Positions 1 through 10,651 of a DNA stretch of 43,552 nt are shown in pieces; position 1 is the stretch's first letter, and each line of letters starts with the position of its first letter. Made by a program: the position numbers and the translations under genes. Origin of the DNA: Porticoccaceae bacterium (GTDB taxonomy: Bacteria; Pseudomonadota; Gammaproteobacteria; Pseudomonadales; Porticoccaceae); the NCBI GenBank assembly GCA_029252555.1, contig JAQXBF010000005.1, positions 178,460 to 222,011 of the forward strand. Direction: 5' to 3'. A model generated the notes under the pieces. It saw only the letters and a list, made by a program, of their open reading frames with translations. It did no database searches and had not been told where the DNA came from.

Positions 1-1
1 T

Positions 2-1192
2 GATATTGAATCCCAACCCTTCCTTGAAGCCGTGCGTCAATTAAAGGGTGAACTTGGTCACCAGAGAGCTCTGCTACTGCATCTGACACTGGTTCCCTAT
101 ATTGCTTCGGCGGGTGAGACCAAAACCAAGCCTACCCAGCACTCGGTTAAAGAGATGCGCTCCCTTGGCTTGCAGCCAGATGTTTTGCTTTGCCGCTCTG
201 AGGTGGAGCTTGAAGAGGTGCAGCGCAAAAAGATTTCGCTATTTACCAATGTTGAAGAGCGCGCCGTTATTCCAGTCATAGATGCCCAAACCATTTATCA
301 GGTGCCGCGTATGTTGCACGAATGGGGTTTGGATCAATATGTGGTTGAACGGTTTAATCTTGATAAGCCAAAGGCAGACCTCGGAGAATGGGATGCCGTA
401 GTGGATAATCAATTGAATTCAGAGGGTGAAGTTGTGATTGCCATGGTGGGCAAATACATGGAGCTGCTCGATGCTTATAAGTCACTGACTGAAGCATTGA
501 TCCATGCGGGTATTCACAATAAAACCAAGGTTAAGATTCGCTACATCGATTCCGAGCGTTTGGAATCTGACCCAACATTGATTGATGGCGCTGACGCCAT
601 TTTGGTGCCCGGCGGTTTTGGTACTCGTGGTACCGAAGGCAAAATCTATGCGGTTAAAACAGCCCGCGAGAATAATATTCCCTATTTGGGTATCTGTTTG
701 GGAATGCAAATTGCCGTTATTGAATATGCGCGCAATGTCTGTGGCCTCGATGCTGCCAACAGCACTGAATTTGATCCAGAGACACCCTACCCAGTGGTCG
801 GTTTGATTGCAGAATGGATTGATAGCGAAGGCAATAAAGAGCAGCGCACTGAAGACAGTGATTTGGGCGGCACCATGCGTCTGGGCTCGCAAACTTGCCA
901 CCTCTTACCCGGGTCAAAGGCCCATGGAATTTATGGTAGCGAGCAAATTAAAGAACGCCATCGCCATCGCTATGAGGTGAATAATCATTTATTGCCTCAG
1001 ATCAAAGAAGCGGGGCTAGTGATTGGTGGGCTTTCCTTTGATAAAACATTGGTAGAAACCGTTGAGTTGCCAGATCACCCCTGGTTCTTTGCCAGCCAGT
1101 TCCACCCGGAATTTACCTCTACACCAAGGGACGGCCACCCGCTATTCCAAGGGTTTGTGTCGGCAGCCACAGCTTTTCAAGCGCAAAAGTAA
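2..1192 (+). CDS. pyrG: CTP synthase, C-terminal part (5' end outside window)
   Basis: Glutamine-dependent conversion of UTP to CTP, the last step of de novo cytidine nucleotide synthesis, in the cytoplasm. The open frame runs in from the window edge, so about 397 residues of a protein usually near 545 are present. The end of the synthetase domain is recognisable ([10 protein letters not shown], then HLTLVPY and [11 protein letters not shown]). The class I glutamine amidotransferase domain follows, with GGFGTRG, the nucleophile Cys in GICLGMQ (codon at 695-697), and the His/Glu pair in FHPEF (codons at 1103 and 1109). The GTG at 32 is not a real start because family similarity continues upstream of it. 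kdsA begins 12 bp downstream, so co-transcription with kdsA is likely. Confidence 0.97.
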   Translation, partial: DIESQPFLEAVRQLKGELGHQRALLLHLTLVPYIASAGETKTKPTQHSVKEMRSLGLQPDVLLCRSEVELEEVQRKKISLFTNVEERAVIPVIDAQTIYQVPRMLHEWGLDQYVVERFNLDKPKADLGEWDAVVDNQLNSEGEVVIAMVGKYMELLDAYKSLTEALIHAGIHNKTKVKIRYIDSERLESDPTLIDGADAILVPGGFGTRGTEGKIYAVKTARENNIPYLGICLGMQIAVIEYARNVCGLDAANSTEFDPETPYPVVGLIAEWIDSEGNKEQRTEDSDLGGTMRLGSQTCHLLPGSKAHGIYGSEQIKERHRHRYEVNNHLLPQIKEAGLVIGGLSFDKTLVETVELPDHPWFFASQFHPEFTSTPRDGHPLFQGFVSAATAFQAQK

Positions 1193-1201
1193 GGAATATA
1201 A

Positions 1202-2056
<855 letters not shown>

Positions 2057-2092
2057 TTGGTTCTGTGCCTGCACAACAAGATTCTTTTCCAC

Positions 2093-2110
2093 TACGAACC
2101 TAGGTTCGTA
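2093..2110. repeat. 18-bp perfect palindrome between kdsA and eno
   Basis: TACGAACCTAGGTTCGTA is its own reverse complement. As RNA it could fold into a 7-bp stem with a CTAG loop, and a short run of five T lies 5 bases downstream (2116-2120). It could therefore be a weak attenuator or terminator before eno, or a binding site for a dimeric regulator. It starts 37 bp after the kdsA stop and ends 28 bp before the eno start. Confidence 0.6.
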
Positions 2111-2111
2111 A

Positions 2112-3437
<1,326 letters not shown>

Positions 3438-3478
3438 AGCATTAGCACAGACTTCGCCAAAGAGAATAGAATAATAAT

Positions 3479-3805
3479 ATGCGATGGTTGCTGATAATTC
3501 TGGTTTTACTCTTTGTGGGCCTGCAGATTCGTCTGTGGGTCGGCGAGGGCAGTCTCGCCCATAGAGCAGAATTGGGCAGGCAGATTGAATTACAGGCAGA
3601 AAAAAACCGGCAGCTCAAACAGCGCAATGATCTGATTGCTGAAGAAGTCGAAAGTTTGAAAAATAATCTTGATTCGATAGAAGAAAAAGCACGCAACGAT
3701 CTTGGTATGATCAAACAGGGTGAATTTTTCTATTTGGTGATCGATAAGGATGACAATGTGCTGAGCAGCCAATCTGAGGTTAATTCCGAGGCTGATTCCC
3801 AATGA
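3479..3805 (+). CDS. ftsB: Cell division protein FtsB
   Basis: Bitopic inner-membrane component of the FtsQLB divisome subcomplex that signals activation of septal wall synthesis. The 108-residue product is close to the roughly 100 usual for the family. It has one N-terminal transmembrane segment (about residues 3-19) directly followed by a heptad-rich coiled coil (about 27-65, ending near the NDLGMI segment typical of the family) and a short periplasmic tail. It follows eno by 41 bp and overlaps ispD by 4 bp (ATGA), the standard eno-ftsB-ispD order. Confidence 0.93.
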   Translation: MRWLLIILVLLFVGLQIRLWVGEGSLAHRAELGRQIELQAEKNRQLKQRNDLIAEEVESLKNNLDSIEEKARNDLGMIKQGEFFYLVIDKDDNVLSSQSEVNSEADSQ

Positions 3806-4515
3806 CCGACAGAGCACCTAAATACTGGGCTATTGTTCCCGCTGCCGGCGTTGGTCAGCGCTTCTCCGCTGATATTCCGAAACAGTTCCATCAACTTAAT
3901 GGTGCACTGGTGGCTCAGCACACCCTGAGTCGGTTGCTGAGCCTGTCGATTATTGAGGCTATTATTGCTCCCTGTGAAGTTGGCTCGGGCTATTGGTCGA
4001 AAGTCCCGGCATCCAAAGATCGTCGAGTCCGCTTAGTGCCCGGTGGCAAACAGCGCGCCAATTCAGTGCTAAATGGTCTCGCTGCTCTGCAAGAATTGGC
4101 GGCAGATGATGACTGGATATTAGTGCATGATATGGCGCGACCCTGCGTGACCCCAGCCAATATCGCCTCGTTAATCTCTAAATTAGACGGCCATAAGGTG
4201 GGTGGTATTCTCGCGGCTCCCATCAATGACACCCTAAAAGTTGTGGCTGGGGATAAAAGTATTATCAGTACGGTGAACCGTGCGGAATATAGAGCGGCAC
4301 AAACACCCCAGATGTTTCGATTTGGCCTTTTAAAGGCATCAATTCAGGGAATGTTAGATGAGCATAAACTGCCCACAGATGAAGCCTCTGCGATAGAATA
4401 TGCAGGGCTAACTGCATCGGTGGTAGAGGGTCGTCAAGATAATATCAAAATCACCAGGCGGGAAGATCTGGCGATTGCGGAAGCGATCATGAAGAATCAG
4501 GAGACTGAGTCATGA
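3802..4515 (+). CDS. ispD: 2-C-methyl-D-erythritol 4-phosphate cytidylyltransferase
   Basis: Third step of the MEP isoprenoid pathway: transfers CMP from CTP to methylerythritol phosphate in the cytoplasm. The 237-residue protein shows the nucleotide-binding signature [17 protein letters not shown] near the N-terminus, [22 protein letters not shown] (usually VHDAARP), TPQMFRF and [11 protein letters not shown]. The ATG overlaps the ftsB stop in an ATGA junction, indicating translational coupling. ispF follows after 34 bp. Its CTP substrate is made by the pyrG product upstream. Confidence 0.97.
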   Translation: MTDRAPKYWAIVPAAGVGQRFSADIPKQFHQLNGALVAQHTLSRLLSLSIIEAIIAPCEVGSGYWSKVPASKDRRVRLVPGGKQRANSVLNGLAALQELAADDDWILVHDMARPCVTPANIASLISKLDGHKVGGILAAPINDTLKVVAGDKSIISTVNRAEYRAAQTPQMFRFGLLKASIQGMLDEHKLPTDEASAIEYAGLTASVVEGRQDNIKITRREDLAIAEAIMKNQETES

Positions 4516-4549
4516 GGTATTTGGAACCGCGTCTATTGGAGAAAAACCT

Positions 4550-5041
4550 ATGCGTATAGGCCATGGTTATGATGTCCACGCCTTTGGTCCAGGCAATGCA
4601 CTAATTTTGGGTGGTGTCAGCATTCCCTATCAGCATGCATTTGTCGCCCATTCCGATGGCGATGTTCTTATCCACGCATTGATTGATGGCCTGCTGGGTG
4701 CGCTGGCACTCGGCGATATTGGCCAGCATTTTCCCGATACAGACCCTGCTTACCGGGGCACTAATAGCCGCGATCTATTGTCATTGGTTGTGGGCATTAT
4801 GGTTGCACAAGGCTATGTTTTGGGTAATGCAGATATGACGATTATTGCCCAGAGCCCAAAGATGGCTCCTCACCTTGAAAAAATGCGCCTCAATTTGGCC
4901 GCCGATCTCGGCTGTAATATTGAGCAGATTAATATTAAAGCCACCACCACTGAAAAATTAGGTTTTACTGGCCGCGAAGAGGGTATCGCCTGCCATGCCT
5001 CGGTACTGTTGCAGCTGGCTGCACCAAACCCCAGAGTCTGA
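4550..5041 (+). CDS. ispF: 2-C-methyl-D-erythritol 2,4-cyclodiphosphate synthase
   Basis: Cyclises CDP-methylerythritol 2-phosphate with loss of CMP, the fifth MEP-pathway step, as a trimeric zinc enzyme. The 163-residue product has the N-terminal [12 protein letters not shown] with metal ligands Asp8 and His10, and His42 in [11 protein letters not shown], all at E. coli positions. [11 protein letters not shown] and the C-terminal [15 protein letters not shown] motif are present. It is separated from ispD by 34 bp, so the two genes remain separate rather than forming the IspDF fusion seen in some lineages. Confidence 0.97.
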   Translation: MRIGHGYDVHAFGPGNALILGGVSIPYQHAFVAHSDGDVLIHALIDGLLGALALGDIGQHFPDTDPAYRGTNSRDLLSLVVGIMVAQGYVLGNADMTIIAQSPKMAPHLEKMRLNLAADLGCNIEQINIKATTTEKLGFTGREEGIACHASVLLQLAAPNPRV

Positions 5042-6011
5042 GCTGATTAATCCGAATCATTTTGATTTCCATCAGATGCCACGCCTCCATGGCGAGCCTT
5101 TGGGGCAGGCATTATTCCGCAGTTGTCCCGAGGATTTTTGTGTTGATGAGATAATGGATTTGCAGCCCAGTGGTGAGGGTGAGCATCTGCTGTTGCATAT
5201 TCGCAAACGCGACCAAAATAGTCAGTGGGTTGCCGGGCTACTAGCCAGCTTGGCGGGCATTAAACGCAATGATATTGGTTTCTGTGGCCTGAAAGATCGA
5301 TTTGCGGTGACGACCCAATGGTATAGCCTGCATCTCCCGGGTAATGATATTGATCTCGCCCGATTAGAGCACAGCGACTTCGATATTCTCGCTGCCCATC
5401 GCCACCATAAAAAGCTCCGTCGCGGTATGCATCAGGGCAATCAATTTAGCATTCGGTTGCGCCAGTTTGAGGTGCATCCTGCTCTTCTGGATGAGCGGCT
5501 GCGCCTTATTGAGCAACTTGGAGCCCCCAATTACTTTGCTGAACAGCGTTTTGGTCACCAGGGAAATAATCTTCGGGAAGCCCAGCGTTTGATCGATGGC
5601 GATCAACTTAAGGGCAATCATCGGGGCACTGGTATGTATCTATCCGCAGCTCGATCATGGATATTTAATCTGCTGCTAGAGAGGCGCATAGCAATCAACA
5701 ACCTGCGCGCCCCAATCGACGGGGACGAGTCTGCCGCGCTATGGGGTAGAGGCCGTTCCAATACCAGTGCCGAGGTCAACAAGATTGAAACCGCTGTTTT
5801 GGCCGACTGGCAAAGTTGGTGTTATGCCTTGGAACATTCTGGGTTAAAGCAGGAGCGCCGTGATCTGCTGTTGCGGCCCCGGGGGTTAGCCTGGAAATGG
5901 GTGGCAGAGGATCAGTTACAACTCAGTTTTGCACTGCCAAACGGTGCCTATGCCACGGCATTACTGCGAGAAATAGCCGAATTATTCCGCCCTGAATTTA
6001 AAGCCCTGTGA
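4995..6011 (+). CDS. truD: tRNA pseudouridine(13) synthase TruD (start uncertain)
   Basis: Isomerises uridine 13 of tRNA-Glu to pseudouridine. Family motifs are clear: [40 protein letters not shown] containing the catalytic Asp, [32 protein letters not shown] and [10 protein letters not shown]. The longest frame starts at ATG 4995 inside ispF and gives 338 residues. The first 15-20 residues do not look like TruD, and the first conserved block is at ATG 5076 (311 residues, catalytic Asp74). A start between these points, such as CTG 5043, is also possible; no strong ribosome site decides it. In most relatives surE follows, but here the next gene is pcm. Confidence 0.93.
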   Translation: MPRYCCSWLHQTPESELINPNHFDFHQMPRLHGEPLGQALFRSCPEDFCVDEIMDLQPSGEGEHLLLHIRKRDQNSQWVAGLLASLAGIKRNDIGFCGLKDRFAVTTQWYSLHLPGNDIDLARLEHSDFDILAAHRHHKKLRRGMHQGNQFSIRLRQFEVHPALLDERLRLIEQLGAPNYFAEQRFGHQGNNLREAQRLIDGDQLKGNHRGTGMYLSAARSWIFNLLLERRIAINNLRAPIDGDESAALWGRGRSNTSAEVNKIETAVLADWQSWCYALEHSGLKQERRDLLLRPRGLAWKWVAEDQLQLSFALPNGAYATALLREIAELFRPEFKAL

Positions 6012-6104
6012 TATATTGTAGGTCTTGTGGTGTGGCGGTATACAGCCAACCCAGAACGTATTTTTCGCAGTCTTTACAGACCGTTTTCAAAATAGGAGCA
6101 AGGG

Positions 6105-6776
6105 GTGAACTCGATCGAACTAGCTGGTATTGGTATGACGTCCCAGCGCACTAGAGAGAGGCTAATTCAGCGTCTTATAGATCAGGGCATCAGTAGCCAG
6201 CCTGTACTCGATGTTATTCGAATGACACCGCGACATATCTTCCTCGACGAGGCCCTTTCCCACCGCGCCTACGAAGACACTGCACTACCTATTGGTTTCT
6301 CCCAAACTCTGTCCCAGCCCTATATCGTAGCCCGAATGACTGAGATTTTACTGAGTGGCGGTCGACTTAAAAATGTATTGGAAATAGGAACTGGGTCTGG
6401 CTACCAGACCACTATTTTGTCCCAGCTAGTTGAGCAAGTATCCACCGTAGAGCGCATTGAGCCGCTATTGCGAAAAGCCAAAGAACGCTTTCGCAAGTTG
6501 GGCTTAAAGAATATTACCGCTGAGTTATCCGATGGCAGTTTTGGCTGGGACAAGCATGCGCCCTACGACGGTATTATTACCACTGCGGCGCCGCAAACTG
6601 TGCCAGAAGAGCTATTTAGACAAATGGCCCCAGGTGGTATTTTAGTGATTCCGGTGGGCAATGGTGTCTCCCAGGATCTCCGAGTGCTTCGCCGCGTGAG
6701 TGATTCAGCTGAATTTGATGAAGAAATTGTTGAAAAGGTAAAGTTTGTCCCTCTGCTGGGGGGGCTTTCCCGCTAG
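6105..6776 (+). CDS. pcm: Protein-L-isoaspartate O-methyltransferase
   Basis: Repairs damaged proteins by methylating L-isoaspartyl residues with S-adenosylmethionine in the cytoplasm. The product is 223 residues, slightly longer than the roughly 208 of E. coli. The family entry segment (TPRHIFLDEALSHRAYEDTALPI, in two halves around FLDEA and AYEDTALP), GFSQTLSQPYIVA, the SAM-binding LEIGTGSGYQT, and VERIEPL are visible. It starts with GTG, supported by AGGAG at 6094-6098. It lies 93 bp after truD with no surE between, and it leads the pcm-DUF368-nlpD-rpoS run. Confidence 0.96.
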   Translation: MNSIELAGIGMTSQRTRERLIQRLIDQGISSQPVLDVIRMTPRHIFLDEALSHRAYEDTALPIGFSQTLSQPYIVARMTEILLSGGRLKNVLEIGTGSGYQTTILSQLVEQVSTVERIEPLLRKAKERFRKLGLKNITAELSDGSFGWDKHAPYDGIITTAAPQTVPEELFRQMAPGGILVIPVGNGVSQDLRVLRRVSDSAEFDEEIVEKVKFVPLLGGLSR

Positions 6777-6817
6777 TTGGGCAGCAACTCGCACAAGGCA
6801 ATGATCAAGGTCGTGTT

Positions 6818-7768
6818 ATGAGAAATGTCGGACAACAGCTATTGCTGTTTGTAAAAGGGCTGGCTATGGGTGCTGCTGATGTTGTGCCCGGAGTTTCTGG
6901 TGGCACCATTGCTTTTGTGAGTGGTATTTATATCGAACTCCTCAACAGTATTAACGCCATTAATGTTCAGGCGTTCCGGCTGCTTAAATCAGAGGGTATT
7001 GGCACGGCATGGGCCCATATCAACGGTAATTTTTTGGTTGTCCTTTTGGCGGGTATCCTAACCAGCCTGTTTTCTCTGGCGAACTTGATGCAGTTTTTGT
7101 TGGTCGAGCACCCGCTGCCCCTGTGGTCATTTTTTACTGGCCTTGTTATTGGCTCAGTGATCTATTTGCTGCGCCAAAATCCGCCCCGTCGTAGAGTTGA
7201 GCAGCTAATGTTCGTGCTTGGTGTGGTGATTGCCTATGGGATTTCTATCGCGCCAGCAGTAGCGCTTGAGGGCACCCATTTGACTATGTTTCTCGCTGGC
7301 ACTATTGCTCTCTGCGCGATGATTTTACCTGGCATCTCCGGCTCATTCATTCTTGTTTTACTTGGCTTATACCCTGTATTTATAGGCGCGGTGGCTAATT
7401 TTCGCCTCGATATCCTCATTGTGTTTGCCGCCGGTGGCGTTATAGGCCTTATGTTATTTAGCCGCTTGCTGTCCTGGCTGTTAAGTCGCTACCAAATCCT
7501 GGTTATCTCCATTATGTGCGGTTTTTTGGTGGGTAGCGTAAATGTTATTTGGCCTTGGAAATTGGTGACAGATTCGGTTATTAGCCAGTCTGGCAAGACT
7601 ATTGTGTTGGCCTCAGAAAACCTGTTACCCAATGAGTTTGCGCAAGCTGTCGGTCAGGACCCCCTGACCTGGTTGTGTGTGGCGGCACTGGCAGCTGGAT
7701 TGGTTTTAGTGCTGGGGTTGGAATATATTGGTGCTAAATACCAAGACCAATCTGTACAGGTAGATTAA
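6818..7768 (+). CDS. DUF368 family polyprenyl-phosphate transporter (PopT-like)
   Basis: Polytopic inner-membrane protein of 316 residues with about 8-9 hydrophobic segments. It carries the duplicated family signature: PGVSGGT near residue 25 (in DVVPGVSGGTIAF) and PGISGS near residue 170 (in MILPGISGSFIL). DUF368 proteins are known to recycle undecaprenyl phosphate across the membrane for wall and surface-polymer synthesis. That role is taken from the family; substrate specificity here is inferred. It lies between pcm and nlpD, and nlpD begins 4 bp downstream, so it probably shares a transcript with the envelope gene nlpD. Confidence 0.9.
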   Translation: MRNVGQQLLLFVKGLAMGAADVVPGVSGGTIAFVSGIYIELLNSINAINVQAFRLLKSEGIGTAWAHINGNFLVVLLAGILTSLFSLANLMQFLLVEHPLPLWSFFTGLVIGSVIYLLRQNPPRRRVEQLMFVLGVVIAYGISIAPAVALEGTHLTMFLAGTIALCAMILPGISGSFILVLLGLYPVFIGAVANFRLDILIVFAAGGVIGLMLFSRLLSWLLSRYQILVISIMCGFLVGSVNVIWPWKLVTDSVISQSGKTIVLASENLLPNEFAQAVGQDPLTWLCVAALAAGLVLVLGLEYIGAKYQDQSVQVD

Positions 7769-7772
7769 TCTG

Positions 7773-8486
7773 ATGAAAGCAAAGCAAATAATATTGCTCC
7801 TATTCACCTTTGCCATTGCGGGCTGCTCAACTTATTCAGCGCCTATTATTACTAGGGATCAGCCACCGAGTATTCGTATCACAACTCACCAGGTTGCTGA
7901 GGGCGACACCCTGTATTCCATTGCCTGGCGCTACGATCTCAATGTGCGCTTGCTGGCCAAGGCAAATCGCATTAGCCAGCCCTATACCATTGGTAAGGGT
8001 CAGGTTTTGTCTCTCAACACAACAGGTGTGTCACTGGGAGAGCCAATACCGATTTCAGCGCAAAATAAACCTGTCGGCAGGGCTCAACCCTCTTCAGTGG
8101 CCAAATCGCCCCCTAAACCTATGGTTTACAGCAAAAATCTCCGTTGGCAATGGCCTGTTAAGGGCAAAGTCATCAAGGGATATAGCCCTAAAGATCTGCG
8201 TAAGGGCCTTAGTATCAAGTCTAATGCTGGTCCCGGTGTGCGCCCCGCAGCGCCTGGAATTGTGGTCTATGTTGGTGATGGATTGCGTGGATATGGTAAG
8301 CTAGTTATCATTAAACACAGTGAAATCCTCCTTAGCGCCTATGCGCACAATGAAAAAATATTGGTAAAAGAGGGGCAAACTGTAAAAAGTATGGAAACAA
8401 TCTCAAAATTAGGGCCTAAGGAAACGTTGTACTTTGAAATAAGGAAAGATGGCTACCCTGTAAATCCGACTGTATATATAGATTAA
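7773..8486 (+). CDS. nlpD: NlpD-like lipoprotein (LysM plus degenerate M23 domain)
   Basis: Activator of septal amidases, anchored in the outer membrane. The 237-residue product has a lipoprotein signal with lipidated Cys18 (FAIAGC). A LysM domain follows at about 37-80 (HQVAEGDTLYSIAWRYDLNV), then a C-terminal M23/LytM domain (GIVVYVGDGLRGYGKLVIIKH, split around GLRGYG, and SAYAHNEKILVKEGQTV). The zinc ligands of active M23 peptidases are missing, as in E. coli NlpD, so an activating rather than hydrolytic role is expected. Compared with NlpD the stretch before LYFEIRKDG is a few residues short and His of LHFEIR is Tyr. It directly precedes rpoS, as in most gammaproteobacteria; in E. coli the main rpoS promoter lies inside nlpD. 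Confidence 0.9.
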   Translation: MKAKQIILLLFTFAIAGCSTYSAPIITRDQPPSIRITTHQVAEGDTLYSIAWRYDLNVRLLAKANRISQPYTIGKGQVLSLNTTGVSLGEPIPISAQNKPVGRAQPSSVAKSPPKPMVYSKNLRWQWPVKGKVIKGYSPKDLRKGLSIKSNAGPGVRPAAPGIVVYVGDGLRGYGKLVIIKHSEILLSAYAHNEKILVKEGQTVKSMETISKLGPKETLYFEIRKDGYPVNPTVYID

Positions 8487-8630
8487 ATCTGATTTTGGGA
8501 ATAAAAAAATACAAAAATTAAGAAAGATTAATAAGGGAGGGAAGGGTAATCACGTTGTGAAGTAAGGTTCTGGGTTAGCGCCGGAATTGGCTGCTAAATA
8601 CATGGAAGATCGTGCAAAAGGGATGCGAAC

Positions 8631-9554
8631 GTGATGGATGAGGCGTTTAGTTTAGATCAGGAAGCTCAGGCTACTGATAACAAGGAAGAGTCACCGGAGA
8701 TAAGTCATCAGGTCATTGTTGCAACTAGTTTTTATCTAAAAGAAATTGGCTTTGCGCCGTTACTAACGGCCGAGGAAGAGGTTTACTGCGCCCGTAAGCT
8801 TCACCAAGGCTGTGAAGCTTCACGGCATAGAATGATTGAAAGCAACTTGAGATTGGTGGTTAAAATCTCTCGGCGCTATGTCAATCGAGGTCTTGAACTT
8901 CTCGATCTGATCGAGGACGACAATTTAGGTCTAATGAGAGCGGTATAAAAATTCGACTCAGAGCTGGGTTATAGATTTTCGGCCTACGCCACGTGGTGGA
9001 TTCGTCAATCCATTGAGCGCGCTCTTATGAATCAAACTCGAACCATTCGGCTGGTAGTTCATTTGGTTAAAGAGCTCAATGTCTATCTGCGTGCCTCACG
9101 CAAGCTGGCTCAGCGTCTGGACCATGCGCATACACCGGAGGAAATTGCAGAAGAAGCGGGCAAGCCTGTGGCCGATGTGCTTAAAATCCTCAGTTGGAGT
9201 GAGCGTATCTCGTCTATCGACGTTCCTGGCGCGGTCAAAGAGAAAACACTGGTTGAAACCATTGCGGATGACAATGGCTTTAGGCCTGAGAACCAAATCG
9301 AGGGCAAGAACCTGACCACAGTGATAAATGAGTGGTTAGAGCAGCTGCCCGAGAAACAGCGTGAGGTGCTGGTCAGGCGTTTTGGTCTGGTCAATTATCA
9401 GGAAGAACCTCTGGAGCAGGTTGGGAGAGAAATTGGCCTTACCCGCAAGGGTGTCAGGCAGATACAGGTAGATGCCTTGCGCCGTCTGGGGGATGTGCTG
9501 CGCAAGCATGGCTTAAGCAGTAATGAGTTATTTGCCGACCTTCAGGATGGCTGA
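8631..9554 (+). pseudogene. rpoS: RNA polymerase sigma factor RpoS, interrupted by an in-frame stop
   Basis: Stationary-phase and general stress sigma factor. Translation from GTG 8631 (or ATG 8634) gives regions 1.2-2.1 ([38 protein letters not shown]) and reaches LMRAV. Codon 106 (8946-8948) is then TAA where the family has Glu (normally AVEKFD). The same frame continues without any indel through KFDSELGYRFSAYATWWIRQ, MNQTRTIRL, region 3 and region 4 (EKQREVLVRRFGL, VGREIGLTRKGVRQIQ) to 9554. A single GAA to TAA change explains it. The 105-residue product would stop in region 2.2 and lack promoter recognition. An internal ATG at 9027 has no ribosome site and would omit the conserved 8949-9026 stretch. 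Several usually invariant residues also differ (LIEDDN for LIEEGN, RLVVH for RLPIH, TRKG for TRER). A sequencing error cannot be excluded. Confidence 0.88.
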
Positions 9555-9601
9555 TAGGCAGCTCTTGTAAACCTCAGATAATGAAAAAGCCTCGCATGCG
9601 T

Positions 9602-9629
9602 AAAAAACCCAGCTCAGGCTGGGTTTTTT
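9602..9629. terminator. Bidirectional rho-independent terminator between rpoS and ppa
   Basis: A perfect 12-base inverted repeat with left arm AAAAAACCCAGC, loop TCAG and right arm GCTGGGTTTTTT. The A and T tracts on both sides let it terminate rpoS on the + strand and ppa on the - strand. It sits 48 bp after the rpoS stop and 29 bp beyond the ppa stop. Confidence 0.93.
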
Positions 9630-9657
9630 ATATTACATCAATTGCGGCTAATCTAAT

Positions 9658-10188
9658 TTATTCAGCTAGGTAGCGCTCTCTCGATGCCATCACTTCAGCG
9701 CGGGCGGCGTCGGCATTGTCCCAACCCTCTACTTTTACCCATTTGCCAGGTTCGAGTGCTTTGTAGTTTTCGAAGTAATGCCCGATCTGAGCAATGAGCA
9801 ATTCTGGAAGGTCTGTGGCCTCTTGAACATGATCATACATCTTGGTCAGCTTGGTATGAGGCACAGCTAGGAGCTTGGCGTCGATACCAGATTCGTCACT
9901 CATATTTAAAACCCCAACCACACGACTGCGAATAACCGCACCGGGCATTACTGGGTAGGGTGTTACAACCAATACGTCTAAGGGGTCGCCATCTTCCGAT
10001 AACGTCTGGGGTACATAGCCATAGTTGGCTGGGTAGAACATTGGAGTAGCCACAAAACGATCAACAAAGATAGCATCGCTGTCTTTGTCTATTTCATATT
10101 TGATAGGGTCGTGATTAGCTGGGATTTCAATAACGACATTGATGTCGTTGGGCAGGTCTTTACCGGCTGGTATGTCGTTGTAGCTCAT
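9658..10188 (-). CDS. ppa: Inorganic pyrophosphatase (family I)
   Basis: Hydrolyses pyrophosphate to two phosphates, pulling biosynthetic reactions forward; soluble, metal dependent. The product is 176 residues, the same as E. coli. Motifs: [34 protein letters not shown], and the signature DGDPLDVLV with its acidic magnesium ligands, then GYENYK-like [20 protein letters not shown]. It is monocistronic, convergent with rpoS across a shared terminator, and has its own promoter at 10231-10259. Confidence 0.97.
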   Translation of the reverse strand: MSYNDIPAGKDLPNDINVVIEIPANHDPIKYEIDKDSDAIFVDRFVATPMFYPANYGYVPQTLSEDGDPLDVLVVTPYPVMPGAVIRSRVVGVLNMSDESGIDAKLLAVPHTKLTKMYDHVQEATDLPELLIAQIGHYFENYKALEPGKWVKVEGWDNADAARAEVMASRERYLAE

Positions 10189-10651
10189 TTCTATGGTTCC
10201 ATTAGATTGCGTGACTGTCGGAGGACGCGGATTATAGCCAGTTGATCAAAACTTGACCAGTGTGAATGGATAAAATCCGCAATCCTCCGTGCTCCTGCTC
10301 AGCAAATTTCTGGCACCGGGTGGCTAAAACCGTCCTCTTTCCTAATTTTCCAGAGCTATTTTCAACAGGACTAATCTCCATGCAGACTCTACCCAGAAAA
10401 ATATTGACTCCGTCAGCATTGAGTTTGCGTGTTTGTGAGCATGATCACGATATAAAGCTCTGTTTGTTAGATAATTAGAGGTGAAAACACTGGTCAATTG
10501 GCTTTCAAAATGCCAAAGCGCTTCTGCGAATTGCAGTTTGATGTTGGTATTTATCGTAACAGAGGTAACAAAAAACAAGTAAACTGTAGCGCGCGTTTGA
10601 GCGTAAAAAGAATATGGAAGATTTTATTAATAAGAATTAAGGCAGGAATCC
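10189..10651. other. 463-bp intergenic region between divergent ppa and RND adaptor genes
   Basis: Apart from the ppa promoter I see no convincing gene. A 70-codon frame at 10266-10478 has no ribosome site and no recognisable family features. The adaptor gene at 10652 must be expressed from here, but no clear -35/-10 pair was found. GTAAC occurs twice close together around 10556-10571, which is not enough to call an operator. Confidence 0.5.
10231..10259 (-). promoter_or_regulatory. Predicted sigma70 promoter of ppa
   Basis: On the - strand a perfect TATAAT (10236 down to 10231) is preceded at 17-bp spacing by TGGTCA (10259 down to 10254), a 4/6 match to the -35 consensus. It ends about 43 bp before the ppa start codon. 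Confidence 0.65.

Noticed and set aside
482-901. 139-codon minus-strand frame inside pyrG
   Set aside because: Antisense shadow of a clearly coding gene with no recognisable protein features.
7810-8304. 164-codon frame overlapping nlpD in another phase
   Set aside because: nlpD has a lipobox, LysM and M23 domains in the competing frame.
9027-9554. Independent gene encoding a short sigma factor (175 residues)
   Set aside because: It is in the same frame as the upstream rpoS part, has no ribosome site, and would skip the conserved 8949-9026 stretch. A two-subunit split sigma factor was considered, but the intact coding of that stretch favours a single interrupted gene.
10266-10478. 70-codon frame in the ppa-adaptor gap
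   Set aside because: No ribosome site, Cys/Trp-rich start without family features, and it lies over the region expected to carry promoters.
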